A stretch of DNA of 64,000 nt. Source: Linepithema humile (lineage: Eukaryota; Arthropoda; Insecta; Hymenoptera; Formicidae). Under the pieces are notes generated by a model that worked only from the letters and a program-made list of their open reading frames with translations, ran no database searches and was not told where the DNA came from. Shown piece after piece: positions 41,203-55,090 of the stretch (positions within the stretch are counted from its first letter, which is position 1; every line of letters starts with the position of its first letter). Both the position numbers and the translations under genes were made by a program. The stretch covers positions 5,394,001 through 5,458,000 of the forward strand of contig NC_090134.1 of NCBI RefSeq assembly GCF_040581485.1, in the 5' to 3' direction.

Positions 41203-42418
41203 ACCTTTTAAATATTCATTTAAGTTTAAAAATCTATACCTTCAAATTTATAATTAAAAGTTCAAAAATATCATGATATTTAATGCTGAATGCTACAAAA
41301 ATGCAATAGATGTTTTATTTTTCACCGATACGGATTTAACGGAAATCGATTTTTTCGCGATACTGTCCGTCTCCACGTGGAGCGAGTTCTCATCAATTAA
41401 AGCCCGCGTGGGATATCTATTTTCCGAAACGGCTGCGAGGACGGTCTTTTGATGTCTCTCATAGCCGCGCCATTTATTCGTTCCGCACTCGCGGAATCAG
41501 GTGACAATGGCGTATGACGACTGCAGGCGCAACCGACAGTGACACTTTCCCTCCCGCGCCGCGTCGAGATAAACCAAGCTCGACATTCCGCGTGACTGAC
41601 AGAATTAATTAAACGTAAAGGCAACAGCATCGGCGTCGACTTTTCGCGATTATTCTCACCGTCCGTTCATTTTTCCCATTCGCCGCGACGTAGCGAGTTT
41701 GAACAGCGACGAACGGCGCGCTGCAGGTCGATCGCCAAAGCAATGCGGTGGAATTGCTACAGTCGCCGTTGCAGCTGCTATTTCGCGCGTAAGGCGATTC
41801 ATCGATTCTGTTCCATTTCCCTTTTGGCTTATCACGAGGAGTTCGTGCCACCATTATGGTCGCTGTTGTCATTGTATTAACAAGGTATTGTATTATCTTT
41901 ATCATCATAATGTTATTGTTGCAATTGCTCGTGTAATGTTATTTACGCATTTTTAACAATTCTTTAATTTATCAGTTTTTTATGATCATTTTTAACGCTT
42001 TCCCTTTTGTCTAAATTATTTAATAAAAAACACATTACTCTTAATTCTGACGGAAATAAAGACTCACCATCATACCCTCTCATTAAAGTGCTTGAAAAAT
42101 GAATTCTCTTTTCTCCAACGACCGGTTTTCTCTGATTATCGTTCGTTCTTTCTCTCTTTGTTTTACTGTCTCCCTCCCGCCTTTCTGCCGCGTTCGTCCG
42201 TGGAGAGAGAATTTCGTCTAGCTGCGCCGAGGTAATTCGTTCGGCTGCTTATATTTGCGGAATTTATTGTCACTCGGTCCGCGCGCACCGACCAGTCCGC
42301 GAAGGGGCTTGTTTGCGACGTCGAGTGCTATCCCAGGGATAGTTGAAGGGGTCCATTGTGCGGCCGCGATCCTAGTGTGCGCGCCACGCCGCTATCCGCT
42401 TTCCGACGCTCTCGAAAC

Positions 42419-42422
42419 ACAT

Positions 42423-42480
<58 letters not shown>
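42419..42480 (+). repeat. compound (ACAT)n(AC)n microsatellite, about 62 bp
   Basis: About five tetranucleotide ACAT units (to about 42440) run directly into about twenty AC dinucleotides. The open frame across it (Thr-His and Val-Cys repeats) is an artefact. A second, weaker CA/TA-rich stretch lies at 42561-42585. Confidence 0.96.
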
Positions 42481-42482
<2 letters not shown>

Positions 42483-45029
42483 ATCTACCTTCCTCCTCTC
42501 TGTCGTAGTAACCTTCGAGCTTGCGGTTACCTTCTATCGGCAACCTACCTACGTCACGCACATATACATATACGCGTACACACATGTTCGCCTCCTCTCT
42601 TCCGACCATCCACAGGAAGAACTTCCAAGCACAGGCACCGCAACGGCGAATATCGAGTTCGCATTGACTTCGCACGAGCATGCCGGAAGGTCGATTAGAC
42701 TTGTTTGGTATCCGCGGAACTTCCCCGCCGGCTACGAAGGTAAATTAGACCGACGGCCGTCCCCCACGCACGCAAACGGCTTTTTATCCGCTCGCAGTGT
42801 GACCGTAGTCGGTGAATGTAGCCTTTTGTGGTCTGAAAGGGTTTGAATACGCGAGAATCGAAACGATATAAATCTTTCGCGTGGTTACTGGAAAATAAAT
42901 TGCCAATGATTAAAAGTGACTTTAATTATCGAAGAGTGCATTTAGAAAATGAACATAATTGCAACGGCTGTACGCAAGAATGCGAAAAGAGTGTAAAATA
43001 TAAATAAATCCAAATGAGTATAAAGGATTAAGTATTAAAGGCACAGCACAATTGGTCGTTTAATTATAAAACACTACACGGATGTTAAACCAGAAAATGT
43101 TCCTCCATAACAATATTTCATATAATTGAATCAGGATAGTTCAACATAATCGAGCCAACAATCACGTATTCAGAAGATACGTGACGTTTTGTCGATAGTA
43201 TTAAACTCTCTTTCGATAATTGGGTACTAATTACAACGTTAATCCCGCATTTAGAGCGATTGGCAGATTAATTAATGTTTCAACATAAGGATAAAGTTAT
43301 CCGCAATAGTAATAAACGAGTAACATGACTGGAACCCAATCTCGAAATAGCACGCGAACAAAAGTAATAATCTCCATTATCACATTATTGCAAATAAGCG
43401 AATTAAGCGTTAAAATTAAGCGCTTTCATCATTCTGCAATACATTTTGGTACACAGGGTTTATGATTAAACAGAGACATAAACGTATTAAATTATATACT
43501 TAACAAAAATAAAACTAACGTTCATTTATATTTCCGTAACAATCTTCAGCGTGGAAATTTATATTGTTGCGCGAAGTGAAATATGTGCAGCAAAAGCTAA
43601 TTTTTTAATTAATGTGCCGTACAGTTGACAATCTTCTTTTCTCTCCATTAAATCCGCACTGATATGCGTCTCGATAGAATTTTCCAAAGTAAAAATTTAA
43701 AAAAACTTAACAATGTAGGTACTACAATTTAGGAAACTTTACTGCATAACATATCACGTGTGCGAGCGTCAGCGGAACACGCGCGTATGACGAAACCATG
43801 GCCAAACGAACCAATCCATCATAGAGTCAGCTATCATTACGCGGTGACACCGAGTATAAGCGTGCACGAGCATGGATTTCCCTTCCCCTCTCGCATCCCA
43901 TCCACATAGATTGGATTTAATTCCATTAACGAGGGCGTTCGGACGTTAACGATCCGCGGCCGCTGGTGCACAAGAGCATGAAATCCGATCTGGAGTCACG
44001 GCCATCCCGGAATTCTTATCCCGGGCGCGATTTATGTGCCGTCCTAAAGACGAAAAACGGAAAACACTTTTCGCGCCGATCGTCGTGGCACCCCACCGGG
44101 GCTCGGAAAAGCGTCGGGAAAAGCACCGACCTTCGAAGGCAGGTGGCGGCAAGAATCTAAATTGAATTTTTCCGTTTCATTTGACGATAAACGCCCGCCG
44201 CATCGCGTTAAACGAACGCGGTCGGCAAACGGCTGCCGATGCTGCGGATGTGCGGTCACTACGTATCAGCGTCGAAGCGACTGCTTCTCGTGCAATGCTA
44301 CGTAGAATACGATCGCTTTTAAAACCCGAAGCTCAATAGAATCTTAAAAAGATCAATAGTCTACCAATTTTCCCTTTGATACGAAAAAATTAGGAAAATT
44401 GCATCAAATGTTTCAAAAATAGAAAAAAAATCTATCATAAAATTGAAAAAAATTATTTTATTTATACATCTTTTTATTTAAATACATAATAGTAATTTTA
44501 TCATATTTTAGTACGGCATGAGTGAAAAGTTTTAACAAAAATGTATTTAATGCTTTTACAATTTTTGACATTTTCTCGTATCGCAAACCACGACGCTACG
44601 TGCGTTTGTGAAGCGTATAACGCGCAACGTGAAAATTGGCATACTCGAACCCGTTTTTCACGTCGGTTAGGGAAAAAAATGTGAATGCACCGATCACTGC
44701 CATTTACGATGAGAGGAAATAGCCTTTTTGCAAGTGATGACACGACGCCGAGAATTTCTTATTTAATTGATCGAGCTGTAAAATTGAATCGATCGCATTT
44801 TCCTTATTATTCTATTAAATTTCGCGTAATATCTTTGAACGCGATAAAAGCATGGTAATCCCAGCGGTTTATATGCGGGTTGCAAAATGCTGAGCATAAT
44901 TGCTTCTTCTTCGGAGGATTCGTAATTTCCCGGGATTTTTATATTTCAGTTCCATTAGCCGTCTAAATCTAGATTCTTATTAAAGCTGCGTTTTTCACTA
45001 TAGTGTGTTATGTTCTTTCATCAAATATG

Positions 45030-45051
45030 GTATATAATATATATATATATA
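45030..45051 (+). repeat. (AT)n microsatellite, about 22 bp
   Basis: TATATAATATATATATATAT in AT-rich DNA. Confidence 0.88.
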
Positions 45052-45582
45052 CTTAATTTTGGTCTTAGCATTGTTTAATATTTGAAGAAATGAAACATGT
45101 GAAAACTAAAATGCGCTTTGAGGATGCGCAGTATTCATAAAGTTTTATCCTTCAATTTCCTTATTTCCTTAACCTACTTTTCACATGTCTTCTTAACGTT
45201 ACATTTTTCACTGGCATTGCTTCGTCTTTCATCATACATCACTTCATCTACATAAAAATCTCGTTTTAAAAATTGCTTAATATTTTAAAGGAGAAAAGTT
45301 TAGATGGAACTGATGATTCATAGAGCGATATAAAATTATATAATAAACATTCCTAAAGCAAAGTACGCATTATTTTATATTTTGCATACACACATCATAA
45401 AGTTCTGAGAGATATTTATGTTTTATATCTTGATCAATATTTCCAACACAATCTCATATTTTATATTTAAAAAATATCTTTATGTTTTTTTTATCTCGTT
45501 CCGCTAGAAATTGTGAAAAACTGTCATGCGAGCCGCGTCGACGCTATTACGCGAATGGATTTGCGACGCCGGCGGGAGTATG

Positions 45583-45598
45583 TTGTGATCGATCACAA
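45583..45598 (+). other. 16-bp perfect palindrome
   Basis: TTGTGATCGATCACAA reads the same on both strands. It has an ATCGAT core. No transcription unit is visible nearby. Confidence 0.7.
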
Positions 45599-47078
45599 GA
45601 TCACTACGTTATGCGGATATTAACGTAACTGCTACATACATTACGTAAGTGTCACCTGTACGTTCCGCTAGTCAGTCTTGGATAATTATTACGAACGTTC
45701 GATCAACATCGGACAGGAGTGGCGCATCGATCAATGTTATCAAGGTAACTCTATTGCTAACAGAATTGTTGCTCGACGATTATCGCACCTGCTATTGGAC
45801 ACTCGATACCATGAACCTATTACGACTTGATGCGGCATGCAGCTAATTATCGTCTCGCAAGCTATTATCACACGGTGCTGCATCCGCCGATCATGTCTAT
45901 TTATTACCACTCTGCCAATTCGATCCTTTTGCATCATTGTTGCAGTCATGCTGCATAACGAGAATGAATATGGATATGCTGGAATCTAGTCTCCAAATTT
46001 ACTACATTTTCTTATGGAATTATATGAAATTTACGTATCTTAAATATAAACAATATAAAATTTTATTCAATTTGTACAATCGTACAAAAATATTGAAGAT
46101 TTATAATATATTTTTAATGCGCAAAATTTGAATATTTGGACGCAGTCTCTGCTCGCATTATATTGCAACAATATCGGAAGTAAAGAAAGTCCCTAATACA
46201 TTTTTCTATGATCACGTATGGTCGTACATCGCGCGCGTCGTATATTGCCGCGTCGTATAAGTCGATTTTTTGGGGTTTCGCATATCGGATCTTATCGTAC
46301 GATAATTCAAGATGAACGAAGAACACAGACTCCTCGGGATGAAACTCTCGCGAGGGTCGGCCGGGTTGGAGGCGAATTATGCGATGGGCCCCGGACGGAA
46401 TCTAAAATCGAGCGCGATGTCTCGTTGCTATTCAAGGAAACCTCTCGGATATCTATCCGGCCCCCCCGAAACGCGCCCGGAGAACGATGGAAAAAGGGAA
46501 GATGGAGCGAGCGGGGCAGGGAAGGATGTAGTTTTTCCGAGCTCGAGAGAAAGTTTGCCCAATTAAACGGGACTCGGTGTTTACCGCTCGTTTCTCTTAT
46601 CGTCCTCGAATCGACGACAGGGGCTGAAAGTAAAAATAAGGGAAACACGTCTCGCGCGTTTCTTCGCCAGCCCCTTGCGCCCTCTCTCTCTCCCGCCGCA
46701 GCCTCCGCGGCCGCGCGCGCGGTCGGAATGGAATCGATCTCTCCACGAAGCTGCCATTTATTTTCCCTCCCTCGTTTCTATTGGTAGCGCTTTGAAGGAT
46801 GTACATCTTTTACATTATTTGACTGGGGGAAGGATTACGTCGGGCAGATATTTCACCGTTGCCTCCTATAAATGGAGACTACATCGACTGCGGGCGGAAT
46901 TGTATTTGATCGATCGTCGATTTGCTCGGCCCGTTCCGAGGGCATCCTCGGGGAATATTAATTACGGAGAATCGCGGGGAAATAAGTGGCGGCTAATTTA
47001 TTGGATCGAAGGAAGACTTAAAGTTTTCCGGATGTACTCGAGAAGTTATTGCTTTACTTTAACGTAGAATGCCAGTCA

Positions 47079-47084
47079 GAGAGG

Positions 47085-47118
<34 letters not shown>

Positions 47119-47128
47119 GAGGAGAGAT
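47079..47128 (+). repeat. (GA)n microsatellite with GGGA interruptions, about 50 bp
   Basis: GA units broken by GAGGGAGAG in two places and ending in GGAGAGATGG. Confidence 0.94.
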
Positions 47129-48261
47129 GGTTAGTTCTCTCAGGCTCTCTCGCTACTCGTTATACCGTGAAACGTAAAGTGCTAAAATTTATTCAATAAA
47201 TGTTCTCATAAGATACACCAAGTGCTCAGTTTGCGATTCACATGATGTTTAAAAGCAATGTTGATAAGCAATAAAAAAAGTGGAAAAGTTCATTTATTGG
47301 AATACTAGAATATTAGAGAGAAAATGGCGTCTAATGTGATAGTTTAAAATTAATGCGATATTGTTTGAAAATCGTTCTATCTATAAATAGGTCTTTACAG
47401 TTATCGTAAACCGCAAATCATGCATCCACTCGGCGTCCGCGGACCGATTTTTCACTAATTATAATAATTGACTCTGTCGATATTGCGAAAACGAATATGC
47501 GATATCGGAATATGTAAACCACGAAATGCATTCGCTGTGTTTTACTCGCGACAGTAATGGACAAATGAGACCGACATTGCCATAATTATCGAACAGTCAG
47601 CAATATTTGCTCCTCTCCATATAATGTCGTACCGTAGACATTTATCGCACCCCAGAGAGCTTCAAGCCACAGGAAATAATTTGGTCGGCCAAAGACAGGG
47701 TGGCACCGCGCGAGGGTCAGGAGAAAGAGGAGGGTGTCCGGGTATAGTGGAGAGATGAGTATTCCATTCTCTTTCGCTAACTATAGATTTTCATAATGCT
47801 TGCTATTACGGGAATAGGTCTGGAACTGTGCGACCGCTGGATGCTGCAGTTTAGTCGGAGAGTCGGGAAAGAGAAAAAGAAATTTATTGTACCCTGAGAG
47901 AAATTCTCTCGAAAAGAAACATGTAACACAATATTCGTATATTAATAAATATAGATATATATATAACAAGATTGAATCGCACGAATAAAAGAGAATTAAT
48001 AAATTGTGTCAAGTCAATGTATGTATAATGAGAAGAAGCGCGTAAAATAATGAAATGCAATACCTCGTGTTTGAAACAATTTATCCTACATAAATGTGTA
48101 TAAAGTATTACCCAATCTCGTCCGTAAATAGTACGAAAATGATGAAACCGCAACAGAGATCTAAAATTAGACAAAGGATTTTGGAAGGAAGTTCAGTTCA
48201 GTTTCAGTTAATGAAAATAGAAAGTGGAGAATAAGTCGCTAGGAAAACAAGAAGCAAGCGC

Positions 48262-48263
<2 letters not shown>

Positions 48264-48298
<35 letters not shown>
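48264..48298 (+). repeat. (AG)n microsatellite, about 35 bp
   Basis: An uninterrupted AG run following GCAAGCGCGC. Confidence 0.95.
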
Positions 48299-48303
<5 letters not shown>

Positions 48304-49394
48304 CGCTTTGTCATTCAGGAGCAGACAGCGCTTAAAGGATATGCATACGGTTCTTGTTATCTTGACCACGTTCCGCTTCGCAACGCGTAATTTCCTAATG
48401 GATAATAATGACTGGCATTCCTCCTGTGTGCTTAGTGTAATGCACGTATTTCTATTTCTATTAAGAAGTTAACGCTTTCAGAATAATGCGCCTCCGATTT
48501 CGTTGTTTGAATAAACATGGAAAATAACACACGGAATCATAAAATATCCATCGAAACAAATTTCAGCGAAATTTAATTAAAATAAATTTTAATTTTCAAT
48601 CTATTTATAACAATGCATTAACCAGCATAAAGTTCAGCCAAATCGCGATTATCATGATAGAAAAATTGTTGCGAATAAGTTTTTCAAAATAGACATAACT
48701 GCACTTTTGCCATTTATACGTATATTTTCATGACTAGTTTTATTCGTCTGTTTTGTTTGCTTTAATTGGACGTCGTTATTTCAGAATGGCGCACTTTTTT
48801 ATTAAGAAAAACTCGCTTTATGACGGCAGTTCCCATTTGACCCTCGATGTTACCGAAAATGCGGTAACCGCCGGGGAAAAAGAAATCATTTTATTATCTT
48901 CCAACGGCAGACGCGCGCGCGCTGTGTAGAAGAGCAATGTGATATTAAGCGCAGGACCTCTCGAGAACGACGTAAGTAATGGCGACGAAAGTATCTCCAC
49001 CGACAGCGTGGGAGAGACGGCGAAAAGAAAAATATTTTCGCGCGAGGCAATCTGTCTCGACGATATTCTCTATTGTCGAGCGCTTTATTACTAGTAATTG
49101 ATGAAGCGCCGCCGATTATTCCTAATCTTTTCACCTGCTCGTATTTTGCGCCTCCAATGAGTTTCCCGTTGAACGATATCAGTTAATCTTCGCGATCGAA
49201 TAAGAGTTTTGACAACCATTTATATCGATAGTATAATAATAACTAGAATATTACAGAAGAAACTCTGATTGATCGCCGACTTTGCTTTGAATGACAGATT
49301 TTCTTTAATTAATCTGAAATTATTTTCTTCTGATTCGAAATACCGAAACGTAAATAGTTTTCAAAATTGAATGACTAAATATAAAACACATTTT

Positions 49395-49443
49395 ACGTAT
49401 TATACTTTGTACGTATTATACTTGTTAAGTATTATACTACATA
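49395..49443 (+). repeat. 16-17-bp tandem repeat, three copies
   Basis: The units are ACGTATTATACTTTGT, ACGTATTATACTTGTTA and AGTATTATACTACATA. All share GTATTATACT. The surrounding DNA is AT-rich. Confidence 0.75.
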
Positions 49444-51557
49444 CAATAGAATATATTTATCATCTATTATCTATTTATTACCCATTTAAATTAACGTGTT
49501 GATCTTAATTAGAAATCTTTTTCAGTTTTAATTTCAAGTTAAATTTTTCAACTATTTAATATTAAATGTATTAAACACTTAAAAAGGGAATAAATCCATG
49601 CTATATTAAATTAGCTAACTAATTTGCGTTACAAAGATATAAAAAATAAAGACAAGGGTGAAATATATCGAAGTTTCAGTATGGTAATTTTGGGAACGGG
49701 GTTTGTACACGTGGTGTCGTTTAAATCCCACGTTTTTCCTAAGCATGTACTGGCACATTTTGTAATAACGGCACTACCATGGTCGCCGTATAGCCAATCG
49801 GAAATTCTTAATTAAGTCGCGCGTTTTCCCACGATGCGTATCGCTACGACTGCGATAAAAATATTTTTCCGGATAGAATTAATTCCAACCCGGAACGAAA
49901 GTTTCTCGTTTATTGGGGATAAACCCGGAGACGAAATTAAATTCCGCGTATGCAGAAAAGTTTATTTTTTAGACCAAAAGGCACTGACTTATAAAACTCG
50001 ATATCATAAAAACTGCAACGAGCGCACATTTTCAAAATGACTTGAGATATTAAACACTTCGCGCAAAAAATGTAGATTTTCCCTTTGCAACATTAAATAT
50101 TTTAATAATTAAACATTAAACTCGATGAGAAGTCAAATGAAATAAAGACGGAATTTTAATCCATCTGAAAAGTGATTCTTAACAAATTTTAATTTTGATT
50201 ATTTGCAACTAAAAAATTATCGATACGTCGTTTCAAAGATTCACAATTGAGTACGGAATGTAGTATCCAATACATAGCCCCTCCGTTCGATTTGATTACA
50301 GTTTCAGACGTATCACTTGTTTGCGATGTCGATAAAGGGAGGTCGCTCCGGCGGCTGGGTCGGTGCCTTACGATGCCATGAAATTCGTACGATCTGGCTG
50401 ACATCTCCTCGACGGCGGGCATTATCTGTGCATCACGAAAGCCAGCATACATTTACCGTAATGAGATTTCGCCGAGTACCCCGTGATCCTATCGATTCGA
50501 TCGGGATTCGAAAGCTATTCCTTTTTACTGCTGGGTCGTAACCGTGTTCTATTAATTGAAATGGACGTAGTCACCCGTTGCAGATTTGTACATATATAAA
50601 AAAGCAGGTCGCGCGCTGCAAATAGAAGTAAATAAACAAGAGGAGACTAACGAGCGACGGATATTGGACGTTTAACCAACGGGCTGTGTATTTTGTTTAG
50701 TTCGATAGCATGCAAATGAGTAGTATGGGCAATGGTAAACGGGGACATTTTCATTAAGACTCAAGTGCTGCAAGTAAAAAGTTGAATTTGTGAAAAGAAA
50801 CTGCCAATAAAAGTTGCACTCGATATGACACTGTTACATCGCATCGAAACTATTTAAAACCAATAACAATGATGAATTTTCCAGACATATTGTCCTTTTT
50901 CACTTATTATTATTTTTTTTTTTTAATCTATCATGTACTTCTGACATTTTTTTTTTCTGACCTATTATCATTTTTATCATGATCGAAACACAATTATTTG
51001 CAACATTTCAACGTAAAATTATTTCGGAGATAAGACACAGAAATTCTGGTGTAAAAATCTGTGATTTTACTCGCATCCTTATATTCACATCCGCGCCAAA
51101 AGAACGAGGAGAGCAGCGGATAATGTATTAGTTACTGGTCCGTCTTAGTTCGTCGAGCCACGTAGAAGCACGAGGTAGAGAACGGACGAGCCAATTAGCG
51201 GTCGTTAGAGTTGCAAATAACTGAGAACCGCGTGCAGCCGCGTAATGCAACGCCTCGGAGGTGGTGCGCGCCGTTTGTTCGGGAGGCCGCAGCAGTTGGA
51301 GAACGCCGGGAGATGCCTTCCTACTGCTCGTCCGGTAACTGACTGGGGCACGCGAAACATATTTCACCCTCTAATGGCCGGCTTAGCATAATGTATGCCT
51401 CGGGCCAAGCCGCCGCCAACCCCGCCGTGCGCTATTGCACGGCGCGTTCCGCTCCGTCCCCACTTTCTCCGACGCTGCCAGCGCTCATCTCCTGTCAAAA
51501 TAGATGTTCGTTATCCGTCTCTCAGTTATCGTCCTTCCCGCTGGCTTCACCATCTTC

Positions 51558-51559
<2 letters not shown>

Positions 51560-51600
<41 letters not shown>

Positions 51601-51616
51601 AAGGAGAGAGAGAGGA
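51560..51616 (+). repeat. (GA)n microsatellite, about 57 bp including a degenerate tail
   Basis: A pure GA run to about 51597, then AAGGAAGG and a second GA run. It lies at the end of a GC-rich island. Confidence 0.95.
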
Positions 51617-54401
51617 ACTTCTGGTTTGGAAATCGATTAATCGCGGTCACGAGCGGCCGCGACCGCTTGTCATCGGGATTTTTGAGGCAAACGCGGTTGT
51701 TTTCGATCTTGTATTCGTGAAATATCATGGATAAATGAGCGATATTTCGAATCGCATACACCGCAATTAGTTTTGTAATGAAATGTTGCTATTTGTAGAA
51801 ATATTTAATATGTAATTGATATTACGCCGTTATATCCGTGCAATATGTGAATTCAATTTCCGTTTTTAATTAGCTCTCAGTCATGTAGAATGTGTATTTT
51901 CGCATTTACTTTTACATTATACAAAGTACGTTCAGATTGAAATAATACTACGTATGAAAATGAACTAAATAATTGCAGTTAAATATGCAAGGTAATATTG
52001 CATTTATGTAGGAAAAAACTAAAACTTTAAAATTCATCGGCTACAGAAGTCTTTTCCTTAATTTGAAAAATCTCTGTAAAAATACTGTCGTTTATTAAAT
52101 TCACGTAGTCGTGGTCTATTGTTATCGTCCGACAATAGCCGGAAAATGGAAAATAGATTCCCGGTATAAAGCGCTGTTTCTATTTTTACACAGAAACGAA
52201 GGTGCGCGACTTTTAACATCACGCCGCGGCTTTTATATTCGTTTAGATACCTTCTTCGCGCAGATACTGCTCTTAGCATAATGGCACGGAGCTCAGATGC
52301 GAAATTCTAACAAAGAGGCAGATCATTCTTAAAATAGCGCGAAGAACACTCTCAAACCCGGAAATCTTTCTTGATAAGATCGAGCGAGCGCTGTGTGGCT
52401 CCCGAAATCGGAATTATCTGTTCTCTCTTCCTCCGATTTCCCTTGAAAATGTTTTTCGAGTATGCGATAAGAACGGTTACGGGGATTCACGATCTCACCG
52501 CTACACTTCCGCCAAGTCGAGTTAAACCATAATTGATCACAGGATGCCCAGTCCAAAAGAAAATATCTCTAAAGAAAAATTTTAATTCAATAAATTTTGA
52601 ACGAAAAGTTTCATTAAGTTTAATAATTAATAATACTTCTCTTTCCCCTTTCGCTTTCCTCGACAGCGGAGCGAAAGAAATTATTAATTAATAAAAATAA
52701 ATAATGGAATTATAAAATGAAAGCTTATTAAATTAAAAATGTTTGTTTAGTAAAGTATATTCTTTCAAATATATTAAATTAATTTTAAGAAAATATTTAA
52801 TCTATTAATACATATTTTTCAGCTGCGCAGTTTTAATTAATCGTTTAATCAATTGTCAAGAAATATCAATAAATTAATTGCTGTTTGCCAAGATTTGACC
52901 AAGTAATATAAATAATTGAAGAACATAAAATTCTACAGGCTATTAAGCTTCCTTGTCAAAGCATTAAAGATACGTTTAGCAATCGAAGCGGGTTTATGGC
53001 CCTCGAAGCGATAACTCTCGAGCATCGGACACTCGCAAACAGATTGTCAGGCGATGCGACGCCTGCGAGCTGGCGATAGTTCGCTGAAAGATTTAGGCGC
53101 GGCATCTATTAGACCCTGCTCAGCCGATCGGATCGAGCGTGTACGAGCCGGCACGAGTCGTAGTCCCAGGACTATGGACCACCGAGCCGGAATCCTCGGA
53201 ATTGCTGCGCTATCGGGACCGAGTAATTTGTCGAGAAGCCAGTGGACTAATCGTACGGCGCTACCGACGGGATTTAAATGGATCCCGCCGACCGCAGGAG
53301 GGAAATACTGGAGTGCGCTATTCGACCGACGTGCTCGCCCGCTCGTTTCGCGAACATCCACCGTTCGTCGCGAACGGGAACAGGGAGTCTATTCCGAGGC
53401 ACTCGGCTTTCATTCCGATAACGACTGGCATTCTCCCTCTATATTATAAAATCGTACTCCTGCCTTGAGCATCGGCCGGTGGCTTGCGCCCGCCGTCACT
53501 CAGAAACAAACTTCTCGGCTATTGTTTTAACGGTATTGTGCGAGAACTGCGAGGCATATCATCGCGAGTTTCGATGATGCGCCCTTTGCGCAATGTATTG
53601 AGCGAAACTGCATAATGCGGTTAAAAATCCTAAAGGAAATTACGGTATAACTGAAAGCACTGGGCGAGAACGAAACTCATATTATAGAGATATTACGTCT
53701 GCAATGGAAAGCTTAACTTTAACATCAAACTTTCGCGGAGAAAATATTAACTTTAAATTCAGCTGAAACGTTGATTAACGCGTGAAAATTATGACTCGTA
53801 AAATTTGTCGAATTTGTAAAAAACATGACGGTGCGCTGAATCGATGAAAATCTGGCTGTAATTCAGGCGATTCGGGGTTTTACCTGGGAATTCAGTATCG
53901 TACTAATACTTACAGGAATGGCTGTGCGTAAAGCGCAGAACGCTTTGTTACTTGTTTAATTCCAGCGACGCTCCCGACTTTCTCGTAAAGGAGCTGCGTC
54001 GCATGTCCGTCCATGGACGTTAAGGGTGCTTAGTCTTTGTGTTTCGCTTCTTGATAAAAGCCTTAGTTGCTTTTCATTACGCCGTTCATTACATCCCCAT
54101 CTGAAACAGAGAAGCCCTTGATGTAATTTCTAAAAATTCCATTAAAAGCGGGTTTTACAAGTGCTGTTTAACGACGCACTTTGAATCGATTTTCTATGGA
54201 AGCGTTGTATTCCACAAACGTAAACGAACGCTTAAAAGCACACGGGAGATATTTATAAAATATTTTGAAACAGGATCAAATACGCTTCGAAATTAAAAGA
54301 GAGATATACAACAATATCGTAGAAAATGAGACAACGAGATGTATAAACTTCAATATCTTGCTTTAAGATTAAGTAATAAGTGTGGTTGCGACTCTCATAA
54401 A

Positions 54402-54423
54402 CCGAGAATTGAACAATTCTCGG
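54402..54423 (+). other. dyad symmetry, 10-bp arms
   Basis: CCGAGAATTG and CAATTCTCGG are separated by AA. The narrow spacer suits a dimeric DNA-binding protein better than an RNA loop, but no factor is identified. Confidence 0.65.
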
Positions 54424-55058
54424 ATTTCTTATAAATCACTTTTATGTTTTCTCATTTTCAACAAATATCTGAGATGCCTCATCGTTCACTTTGTAAGAAT
54501 TTATCACGCTCAATTGATATACATGTAATGAAATCTCATTCCCGTTCTCGAGTGCTCCGGCGCTTCTTGTCATTTCAATTACAAATCGACGAAGGCCATA
54601 TGTATTTTATACATAGGTTTATTATTTTCGTGACAATAATCAGTCGGCAAATAGGATAAATCGACGGCGAAGCAGCTCGGCGGGACGGAATCGCCCCGCC
54701 CTTGGCTTCCTTCCCTCCAAACTTAACCGTCCAAACGCAATCACACGATCGGGTAACTTTCCAATCTCGGGTTAACGGCGTGCGTTCCCCAAATCTTCGG
54801 TCCTCCATCCCTCCCTCTCGTTTCTCCCCCCTCCCCCCCTCCACCCGCTCTATCTATCCCTCAGCCTTCGTCACCATCCTTCGTCTTCTTCTTCATATCT
54901 TTCTCTTCCGCGCTTTGCATTCTCCTTCTCACCGCCATATGTTTGCCCTCCTCCTTCGCACGTCTCGCTCCACGAGTGTGCTCTTAACTCTTCGATTTTC
55001 CCCCTCACTTTCTTGCACATGCACATTACCAATGTCCCCGGTTTCTCATCCTCTCACC

Positions 55059-55085
<27 letters not shown>
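55059..55085 (+). repeat. (CT)n microsatellite, about 27 bp
   Basis: A pure CT run inside a pyrimidine-rich strand that starts at about 54801. Confidence 0.94.

Positions 55086-55090
<5 letters not shown>

Larger units (their letters stand above)
33701..42240. other. non-coding with one GC-rich island at 36300-36880
   Basis: 36333-36839 is open for 168 codons and two other plus frames are open over much of it. The products are Arg/Ser/Phe-rich and unrecognised. Smaller open patches lie at 35280-35840 and 39150-39600. AT-rich DNA lies at 35000-35100, 35980-36060, 37150-37460 and 40970-41300. No RNA gene was seen. Confidence 0.5.
42481..47078. other. non-coding, AT-rich with islands at 43900-44260 and 46200-46790
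   Basis: 42841-43780 and 44340-45520 are AT-rich without features apart from the AT run. The island at 46218-46787 is open for 189 codons on plus and 113 codons on minus, with no recognisable protein. Confidence 0.5.
47129..51080. other. non-coding, AT-rich
   Basis: No exon, RNA gene or transposon was recognised. T-rich runs lie at about 50912-50925 and 50949-50957. A small GC-rich patch lies at 48840-49100. Confidence 0.6.
51081..54660. other. GC-rich island, then AT-rich, then GC-rich patch
   Basis: 51110-51560 is GC-rich and non-coding as far as I can tell. 51760-52080 and 52560-52960 are AT-rich. 53050-53470 is open in three frames (131, 109 and 104 codons) on both strands without recognisable similarity. 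Confidence 0.5.

Noticed and set aside
42248..42276. TATATTT followed by TCACTC as a core promoter
   Set aside because: The match is loose and the spacing short, with no downstream gene seen.
46218..46787. 189-codon plus-strand frame
   Set aside because: GC-rich island with an overlapping minus frame of 113 codons and no similarity recognised.
15534..51385. TAATGGCCGGCTTAG found at about 15534 and 51372
   Set aside because: A fifteen-base match between unrelated flanks is near the chance expectation for this window size.
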